The notes under the pieces were generated by a model, which worked only from the letters and a program-made list of their open reading frames with translations, had not been told where the DNA came from and searched no databases. Below, in pieces: positions 26,217 to 32,598 of a stretch of DNA of 32,598 bases. The DNA is taken from assembly GCA_018333895.1 (NCBI GenBank), contig JAGXSJ010000047.1:1-32598 (forward strand), written 5' to 3'. Within the stretch, counting starts at the first letter, position 1. Each line of letters starts with the position of its first letter. Source of the DNA: Truepera sp. (GTDB lineage: Bacteria; Deinococcota; Deinococci; Deinococcales; Trueperaceae). A program made the translations under genes and the position numbers.

Positions 26217-27062
26217 GTGAGGTCAGTGGCGGTGATTAAGCAGATCAACCAAGGGGTGCTTCGCGCGCTCTGCTATGCCGTGCTCATTGTCGGTGCAGCC
26301 GTTATGCTGCTCCCACTGGTGTGGATGGTCGCTACCTCTTTTAAGACCTTTGCTGAAGCGCTGGCCATACCACCAATCTGGCTCCCCGAGCGGTTAGCCT
26401 GGGAGAACTACCCCACCGCATGGGCGATGGCGCCATTTGGCCGGTTCTTTCTCAATAGCGTAATAGTGGCGGTAGCAACAGCCCTGGGAGGAGTCATCAT
26501 CTGCGCCCTGGCAGCCTATGCCTTTGCCCAGATGTCGTTTTTTGGCAAAAATATCCTTTTCGCGATGGCGCTTGGCACCATGATGATCCCGGGGATCATG
26601 ATGCTGGTGCCAAACTTCATTACCATGACTCGGTTGGGCTGGATCGATACCTATCAGGCGCTAATTGTTCCGTGGCTGGTCTCGGTATTCATTATTTTCA
26701 TGCTGCGGCAGTTTTTTATGTCTATGCCGCGCGAGCTGTGGGATTCAGCGCAAATGGATGGCTGCTCTCGACTCCGTTTCTTGTGGCAAATTATCGTCCC
26801 TCTTGCCAAACCTGCCCTATTTACCGCGTTTTTGCTCAACTTTGTTACGAGTTGGAACTCTTTCCTATGGGTTCTACTGATGACTAACCGCACGGAGATG
26901 CGAACTCTACCACTAGGCCTGGCCCTGTTTGCTCATGAAGCGGGAATCCGATACGAGTTACAGATGGCTATGGCCACCGTAGCTATCATTCCGATCCTGT
27001 TAGTGTTCCTGAGTTTACAGCGATATTTCGTTCAAGCTTGGCTAAGAACGGGCATCAAATAA
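26217..27062 (+). CDS. Carbohydrate ABC transporter permease (MalG-type)
   Basis: 'ALAAYAFAQMSFFGKN', 'MPRELWDSAQMDGCSRLRFLWQIIVPLAKPALFTAFLLNFVTSWNSFLWVLLMT'. GTG start; start uncertain. Confidence 0.92.
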   Translation: MRSVAVIKQINQGVLRALCYAVLIVGAAVMLLPLVWMVATSFKTFAEALAIPPIWLPERLAWENYPTAWAMAPFGRFFLNSVIVAVATALGGVIICALAAYAFAQMSFFGKNILFAMALGTMMIPGIMMLVPNFITMTRLGWIDTYQALIVPWLVSVFIIFMLRQFFMSMPRELWDSAQMDGCSRLRFLWQIIVPLAKPALFTAFLLNFVTSWNSFLWVLLMTNRTEMRTLPLGLALFAHEAGIRYELQMAMATVAIIPILLVFLSLQRYFVQAWLRTGIK

Positions 27063-27148
27063 AGGGGGTGAGACTAAGGAATAGCCCAAGCTGTGGCAAC
27101 AAGAAGGCCGAGTTCCAGAAAGCGGAAAGAAAATGAAGGGAGAAAGCG

Positions 27149-28378
27149 ATGAAGCTTGCTAGAATTTTAGGTCTGCTTTGCGCGATGGTAATTCTCACGC
27201 CCGCCTCAATAGCCCAGGGGGTGACTGAGATCACCCTCTGGCACATCTTCACCGGCGGCCATGCCGAGGCTTTGGACAGCGCCGTAGCGCGGTTCCAGGC
27301 GGCCAATCCCGATGTCCGTGTCGTTACCGTCCATCAGGGGGCCGCCTGGGGTGATCTCAGGACTAAGCTACTAGCGGCAACTGCCGCTGGCACACCGCCA
27401 ACCATAGGCCTCTTTAAAACTGGTTGGGTGCCAGGAGCATTTGAAGATGTACTCATGCCGCTTGACAACGTGATCCCCCCGGCGCTGATAGGCGATATAT
27501 TGCCGACCTTTGTGGCTGATAGCACCTTCAATGGCGTGCTCCGCACGGTGCCCCTGGCTCGGTCAGCAGACGTCCTGTTCTACAACACGGCCTTGGTCCC
27601 TGAGCCTCCGCGCACCTGGGACGAGATGCTAACCATGGCCCAGGCTCTAAACGCTGACCGCGATGGGGACGGCAGCATAGATCGGTGGGGCGTCGGCATC
27701 CGCCCTGGGCCAGAGCAGTTCGCGTTCCTGTTCTTGCAGGCCGGTGGGGAGTGGTTTAATCCTGACGAGACGGCGTTCTTGGTCGACAGCCCGGCTGGCA
27801 TCAAGGCGATGGAGCACCTGCTCGCCTTAAGGGAGGTCGGGCTCTTCCAAACCGGCTTCTTTAGCGGGCCGTTTGGAGCGGGAGACGTGGCAATGTACTG
27901 GGGCTCCACCGCCGGGATCCCCTTCGTGGCCGAAGCTGCCGCCGCCCATGGCACCCCCTGGAACGTTGCGCCAATTCCGGCCGGACCCCTGGGGATGGGC
28001 TACTCGATCCTGATGAGCGCCAGTGCTGGGATTTTTCAAGTGGGGACCACTGAGGCCGCGCAGGAAGCGGCGGCAAGGTTCCTCCTCTTTCTGCTGTCGC
28101 CAGAAGAGCACCTGCAATGGATCACCCAGACCGGGTACTTGCCATACCGGCAGAGCGTGATCGACTCACCAGAATGGCAGGCTTTTTTACACGAGAACCC
28201 CTTCATGGCGGGGGTGACCGAGCAGGCCACCTTGGCGCTTGCATATCCCCATCACGTGGAATGGGACAGCTTGCGGCGGCTGCTCTCGGAGGCAGTGGAT
28301 GCTGTATTGCATGGACAACTTGCCCCGGCAGAAGCGCTGCATAGAGCAGTCGCTGAGGCCCCCGATTACCTGGAGTAG
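27149..28378 (+). CDS. Extracellular sugar-binding protein of ABC transporter (solute-binding family 1)
   Basis: Signal peptide 'MKLARILGLLCAMVILTPASIAQG' then 'VTEITLWHIFTGGHAEALDSAVARFQAANPDVRVV'; 'FYNTALVPEPPRTWDEMLTMAQAL'. Confidence 0.93.
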   Translation: MKLARILGLLCAMVILTPASIAQGVTEITLWHIFTGGHAEALDSAVARFQAANPDVRVVTVHQGAAWGDLRTKLLAATAAGTPPTIGLFKTGWVPGAFEDVLMPLDNVIPPALIGDILPTFVADSTFNGVLRTVPLARSADVLFYNTALVPEPPRTWDEMLTMAQALNADRDGDGSIDRWGVGIRPGPEQFAFLFLQAGGEWFNPDETAFLVDSPAGIKAMEHLLALREVGLFQTGFFSGPFGAGDVAMYWGSTAGIPFVAEAAAAHGTPWNVAPIPAGPLGMGYSILMSASAGIFQVGTTEAAQEAAARFLLFLLSPEEHLQWITQTGYLPYRQSVIDSPEWQAFLHENPFMAGVTEQATLALAYPHHVEWDSLRRLLSEAVDAVLHGQLAPAEALHRAVAEAPDYLE

Positions 28379-28385
28379 CGGCGAG

Positions 28386-28413
28386 CCGGCCGGCAAGTTA
28401 TCTTGCCGGCCGG
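28386..28413 (+). other. Intercistronic stem-loop (12-bp perfect stem, TTAT loop)
   Basis: CCGGCCGGCAAG-TTAT-CTTGCCGGCCGG, 7 nt after the binding-protein stop codon. Confidence 0.92.
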
Positions 28414-28428
28414 GGCCAGGCCGGTAGG

Positions 28429-29337
28429 GTGATGAGAATGGCTAAGAAGGCGCTCCGAGATACCGGGGAAGCTTACCTGTACCTCCTGCCAGCTTTTCTC
28501 ATCCTTGGCGCCTTCACCATCTATCCTATAGTTTATGCCCTTTACTTGAGCTTTCATGACTGGCCGCTGATTGAGACGGCGCGGCGCCCGCGCGAGTTTA
28601 TCGGTGTTGAGAACTATCTTCGGCTGCTGGCCAGTCCGCGGTTCTTGGGCTCGCTCCAGAATGTCACCATTTACGCCATCTTCTCCGTTCCTCTCTCGAT
28701 CTCCCTAGCCGTTGGCCTGGCCGTGCTGCTTAATATGCAGCTGCGCGGACAAGCTTTTTTCCGGTTGGCCTTTTTCATCCCCTTCGCCACCCCAGCCGTG
28801 GCCGACGCCCTCATCTGGCGCTGGTTGCTCGATGAGCGCTTCGGCCTGGTTAATTATCTGTTGAGCGTCATTGCTATCTCGCCGATCGGCTGGTTGACAA
28901 CCCCGGCCCTCGCTATTTTGGTGTTAGTAATGCTTAACTCGTGGCAGACTATGGGCTTCCAAGCATTGATCCTCTTGGCTGGCTTGCAGGGTATCGACAA
29001 GCATTACTACGAGGCAGCAAAGATTGATGGGGCCAGTGCCTGGATCCAGTTTCGCCACATTACTGTCCCGCTCCTCACCCCGCAGATCTTCTTCCTCTCG
29101 GTCACCTCCGCCATTGCTGCCCTGGGGCTGTTCACCCCGATTTTTGTCCTGTGGATGGGCAGCCCTGGTCCGGTCGCTAGCGCCCTCACACCGGTTTTCT
29201 TCATCTTCGAAACCGCCTTTCAACGACAGCGGATGGGTTTGGCGACGGCGGCGTCCTATATCCTGTTTGTGATCATCATGGTCTTGACACTGCTCCAGTT
29301 TGTGGCTGCCAAGAAGCGGGTCCACTACGACCAGTGA
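28429..29337 (+). CDS. Carbohydrate ABC transporter permease (MalF-type)
   Basis: '[30 protein letters not shown]', '[36 protein letters not shown]'. Confidence 0.93.
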   Translation: MMRMAKKALRDTGEAYLYLLPAFLILGAFTIYPIVYALYLSFHDWPLIETARRPREFIGVENYLRLLASPRFLGSLQNVTIYAIFSVPLSISLAVGLAVLLNMQLRGQAFFRLAFFIPFATPAVADALIWRWLLDERFGLVNYLLSVIAISPIGWLTTPALAILVLVMLNSWQTMGFQALILLAGLQGIDKHYYEAAKIDGASAWIQFRHITVPLLTPQIFFLSVTSAIAALGLFTPIFVLWMGSPGPVASALTPVFFIFETAFQRQRMGLATAASYILFVIIMVLTLLQFVAAKKRVHYDQ

Positions 29338-29428
29338 GACCGTTTACCGTCTTCGCTGGTACCAAGGCCGCTTTCGCCACCCCGCCATCCGAGTAAGCGC
29401 TGCACCACACCCGTGCAGCTATGGGCTG

Positions 29429-29434
29429 TATAAT
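29429..29434 (+). promoter_or_regulatory. Consensus -10 TATAAT of typA promoter
   Basis: TATAAT, with a leader of about 55 nt to ATG 29496 and SD-like 'gaaggaagg'. Confidence 0.6.
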
Positions 29435-29495
29435 CACCGCTTGGCCCCGTGCCGTCATGGGCGGCACGTTCCCTTGTGGCCTGAAGGAAGGCTGG

Positions 29496-31298
29496 ATGTA
29501 TCGCAATATCGCTATTATCGCCCACGTCGACCACGGCAAGACCACCCTGGTCGACGGTATGCTCAAGCAGTCGCAGATTTTTCGCGACAACCAGCTAGTC
29601 GCCGAGCGGGTCATGGACTCCAACGCTTTAGAGCGCGAGCGCGGCATCACCATTTTGGCCAAGAACACTGCCGTAAACTGGCGCGGTGTCAAGATCAACA
29701 TCGTCGATACCCCCGGACATGCCGACTTCGGCGGCGAGGTCGAGCGCGCCCTGGGGATGGTGGACGGGGTCTTGTTGCTGGTCGATGCCGCCGAAGGGCC
29801 GATGCCGCAGACCCGCTTTGTGCTCAAGAAAGCTCTGGGTCATGGGCTCAAGCCGGTAGTAGTGATCAACAAAGTCGACCGCAAGGACGCTCGGCCCGAT
29901 CAGGTCGCCGGCCTCACCTTCGATCTGATGGTCGAATTGGGGGCCAGTGACGAGCAGCTAGACTTCCCCTTGGTCTACGCCATCGCCCGCGAGGGGCGAG
30001 CCTGGACCGAGTTGGCGCAGCCCGGCCACGACTTAACGCCGCTTTTTGAGGCGATCCTGGCCCACCTTCCAGCGCCCAAGATCGATCTTACCGCGCCGTT
30101 TCAGCTCCAGGTGGCCAACCTCGACTATTCGGACTATTTGGGTCGCATCGCCATCGGCAAGGTGCGGCACGGTCGCCTAGCGCGGGGCGAGACCATAATC
30201 CGCCTGGCGCAAGATGGCAGCAGTGAGCAGGCCAAGGCCACTAAGCTGTTCACCCATCTTGGGCTAGCGCGCGGCGAGGTGGCCGCGGTGGGAGCGGGCG
30301 ACATCATCGCTATCGCCGGGCTCGAGCAGGTGCAGATCGGCGATACGCTTTGTGACCTCGGCCATGCGGAGGCGCTGCCGGTAGTCGCGGTCGACGAGCC
30401 CACGGTCAGCGTGACGTTTAGCCCCAACACCAGCCCACTCGCCGGCCTGGAGGGGCGGTACGTCACCAGCCGACATATCAAAGAGCGGCTGGCCCGCGAG
30501 CTGCTTACCAACGTGGCGCTGCGCGTCACGGAGCTGGGCAGCGAGCAGTTTCGGGTGTCGGGGCGCGGCGAGCTACACCTCAGCATCTTGATCGAGACGA
30601 TGCGGCGCGAAGGGTACGAGTTCAGCGTGTCGCGGCCTGAGGTGATCATGAAGCAGGTCGCTGGGGAGTGGCTCGAGCCCTTCGAGCAGGTGGTGATCGA
30701 CATCCCCGAGTACACGTTAGGCGGCGTGATCGAGTCGCTCTCGAGCCGCAAGGGGAAGCTGCTGGCCATGCGCCAGGAGAACGGCACTATGCGGCTTGAG
30801 TTCGCTATCCCCAGCCGCGCCCTGTTTGGTTACCGCACCAACTTCTTGTCGCTGACGCAGGGAGAGGGGCTACTGAGCCATGTCTTCGACGGCTACGCGC
30901 CGTTCGCCGGCGAGTTCCGCGCCCGTCAAGGCGGCTCGCTGGTAGCCATGGAGGCGGGCACCGCCTTCGCCTATGCTATCTGGAAGCTCGAGGACCGCGG
31001 CACCTTCTTCATCGATCCCGGCACCGAGGTCTACGTCGGCATGATCGTCGGCACCAGCGCTAAAGCCGGCGACCTCAACGTCAACGTCTGCAAGAATAAG
31101 AAGCTCACCAACGTGCGCGCTGCCGGCTCAGACGACAACATTCTGCTCACCCCGCCTAAGCGGCTGACTCTCGAAGAGGCCTTGGAGTACATCGCCGATG
31201 ATGAGCTCTTGGAGGTCACGCCCAACAGCCTCCGCCTGCGCAAGCGCGTGCTCGAGCCAAACCTGCGCAAGCGTGAAGAAAAGGCGGCGTCAGGCTAA
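29496..31298 (+). CDS. typA: Translational GTPase TypA/BipA
   Basis: '[26 protein letters not shown]', '[15 protein letters not shown]', '[17 protein letters not shown]', '[30 protein letters not shown]'. Confidence 0.97.
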   Translation: MYRNIAIIAHVDHGKTTLVDGMLKQSQIFRDNQLVAERVMDSNALERERGITILAKNTAVNWRGVKINIVDTPGHADFGGEVERALGMVDGVLLLVDAAEGPMPQTRFVLKKALGHGLKPVVVINKVDRKDARPDQVAGLTFDLMVELGASDEQLDFPLVYAIAREGRAWTELAQPGHDLTPLFEAILAHLPAPKIDLTAPFQLQVANLDYSDYLGRIAIGKVRHGRLARGETIIRLAQDGSSEQAKATKLFTHLGLARGEVAAVGAGDIIAIAGLEQVQIGDTLCDLGHAEALPVVAVDEPTVSVTFSPNTSPLAGLEGRYVTSRHIKERLARELLTNVALRVTELGSEQFRVSGRGELHLSILIETMRREGYEFSVSRPEVIMKQVAGEWLEPFEQVVIDIPEYTLGGVIESLSSRKGKLLAMRQENGTMRLEFAIPSRALFGYRTNFLSLTQGEGLLSHVFDGYAPFAGEFRARQGGSLVAMEAGTAFAYAIWKLEDRGTFFIDPGTEVYVGMIVGTSAKAGDLNVNVCKNKKLTNVRAAGSDDNILLTPPKRLTLEEALEYIADDELLEVTPNSLRLRKRVLEPNLRKREEKAASG

Positions 31299-32521
31299 TC
31301 CTCGCCGGCGCGTGCTCCGCTAGCGGCACGCCTTGGCGCGAAAACAAGCTGTATCACCACCAACAGCCCCAGCCCGATAGCTCCCCCGTACCAGAACGAG
31401 GTCGTAGGCAGAGCGCTGCCCAACCAGCCCGCCAAAGGATAGGCCCCAGCCCACCACAGGTGGCTCCAGGCAAAATGCGCACCATAGACCCGCCCTTGCA
31501 CCGCTTCGGGTATGCGATCGGCGATCAGCGTCTGTACCGGCAGGTTGACCCAGTTCTGCCCTGCCCCAGCAACGAACCACAGCGCCAGCAGGGGGGCGAA
31601 ATTTGCCAGATTGGCGGGTAAGATGGCGAGGCTGGTGACCAGGGCGCCGAAAAATATAAAGGTGGTGCGAGGCCAGCGCCTATCCAGTGCGCCGACTGCT
31701 AGCGCTGCTATAGTGGCGCCCAAGCCAAAAACAGCCATCACCCAGCCAAAGTGCAGGTCGCCCAGGGCGAGGTTTCCCTTGACATGCACCACGGTGTTGA
31801 CCAGCACCCAGGCGCCGGCTACCGAGGCGACCAGCTCCAACAGGAGCCCATAGCGTATCGGCCCGTCGCGCCAGAGCCGGCTAGTACCCTCCTTAACGTC
31901 TGACCAGGTGGTAACGGCAGGCCCGTTACGGGCCACCTTCAGCTTGGCGCGCACGGTGAGGATCAGCACGGCTGAGGCCAGCAAGGCGGCGGCACTGAGC
32001 CAGAAGAGGCTACGTCCGCCCATCACCACGGCCAAGGCGCCGGCGATGCCGGGCCCCAGTACCCCCAGCATTTCGAAGGTGGCGCCGGATAAGGCGATGG
32101 CCTGGGGATAGTCGCGTCTGCCAGTAACGAGCGGGATAGTGGCCTGGAAGGTGGGGGTGAAAAAGGCGGTGAAGGTGTTCAGCGCAAACATGAGCACGTA
32201 GACCTGCCAGGTTTCAGTCACTAGGGGCAGCAGGCTGAGTAGGCCGACGCGGGCCAGGTTGGCGGTGACCATGATGACTTTGCGGCTCAGGCGGTCGGCC
32301 AGGGCGCCTGCTAAAGGCGAGAAGACCACAAAGGCGGTAACTCTCAGCGTTAAGGCGACGCCCAGAACAAGGGCGGCCTGCAGCCCGGCCAGCTCAAAGG
32401 CTAACAGGGCCAGCGCTACCCAGATCAGCGCGTCACCCAACAGACTGGCGGTCTGGGCGGCGTAGAGCCGGGCGAAAACGGGGTTTTTCAGGCTGCTGAA
32501 GACCGCCAAGGCCCCTCTCAT
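31295..32521 (-). CDS. MFS transporter (12-TM, enterobactin exporter/multidrug-like)
   Basis: '[20 protein letters not shown]' and '[33 protein letters not shown]' MFS motif. Confidence 0.9.
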   Translation of the reverse strand: MRGALAVFSSLKNPVFARLYAAQTASLLGDALIWVALALLAFELAGLQAALVLGVALTLRVTAFVVFSPLAGALADRLSRKVIMVTANLARVGLLSLLPLVTETWQVYVLMFALNTFTAFFTPTFQATIPLVTGRRDYPQAIALSGATFEMLGVLGPGIAGALAVVMGGRSLFWLSAAALLASAVLILTVRAKLKVARNGPAVTTWSDVKEGTSRLWRDGPIRYGLLLELVASVAGAWVLVNTVVHVKGNLALGDLHFGWVMAVFGLGATIAALAVGALDRRWPRTTFIFFGALVTSLAILPANLANFAPLLALWFVAGAGQNWVNLPVQTLIADRIPEAVQGRVYGAHFAWSHLWWAGAYPLAGWLGSALPTTSFWYGGAIGLGLLVVIQLVFAPRRAASGARAGED

Positions 32522-32598
32522 GAGTGGGCCTCACTTTCAAGCAGCCCTAAGCGCTCGTGTTCGGCGTGGGCAAACGCCTCGTATACCAGGTCGCCGAC
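32518..32598 (-). CDS. C-terminal 26 codons of an unidentified upstream protein (truncated by window edge)
   Basis: Open minus-strand frame [26 protein letters not shown] ending in TGA that overlaps the MFS ATG (ATGA). Confidence 0.6.
   Translation of the reverse strand, partial: VGDLVYEAFAHAEHERLGLLESEAHS

Noticed and set aside
1-32598. tRNA, rRNA or known riboswitch
   Set aside because: None recognised by eye in the intergenic regions; tRNAscan-SE and Infernal would be needed to exclude them formally.

Overview
32.6-kb window, GC-rich by eye. Gene content and protein similarity point to a Deinococcota-type bacterium, possibly Trueperaceae-like; this is inference, no search was run. About 27 complete CDSs and two edge-truncated ones are called. 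Main blocks: a DppB/DppC-type permease pair with a histone-deacetylase-family amidohydrolase; an orphan LolD-like ATPase; a Crp/Fnr regulator; a proline catabolic operon (proline dehydrogenase, antitoxin-like small ORF, P5C dehydrogenase); a six-gene carotenoid operon (crtB, crtO-type, cruF, acyltransferase, cruG-like GT2, crtI/crtD-family desaturase) with ispG upstream; dgt, a PrcB-domain lipoprotein and a GT28-like glycosyltransferase; mqnC (futalosine menaquinone pathway), bshB1 (bacillithiol) and plsY; a helical-repeat/rhomboid protease; a PfkB kinase next to a sugar ABC transporter operon; typA; and an MFS transporter. No tRNA, rRNA, CRISPR or transposase was recognised. The most interesting non-annotated signals are: (1) a 140-bp element present twice with one mismatch, with a nested self-complementary structure, each copy placed 1-5 nt after a + strand stop codon; (2) a HIP1-like over-represented palindromic octamer GCTCGAGC (about 21 exact hits by eye against about 1 expected); (3) a recurrent TARRCT-like -10 box 6-7 nt before start codons, indicating leaderless transcription; (4) a four-tract G-quadruplex motif immediately after the ispG stop codon; (5) short uORFs overlapping the starts of the proline dehydrogenase and rhomboid genes.
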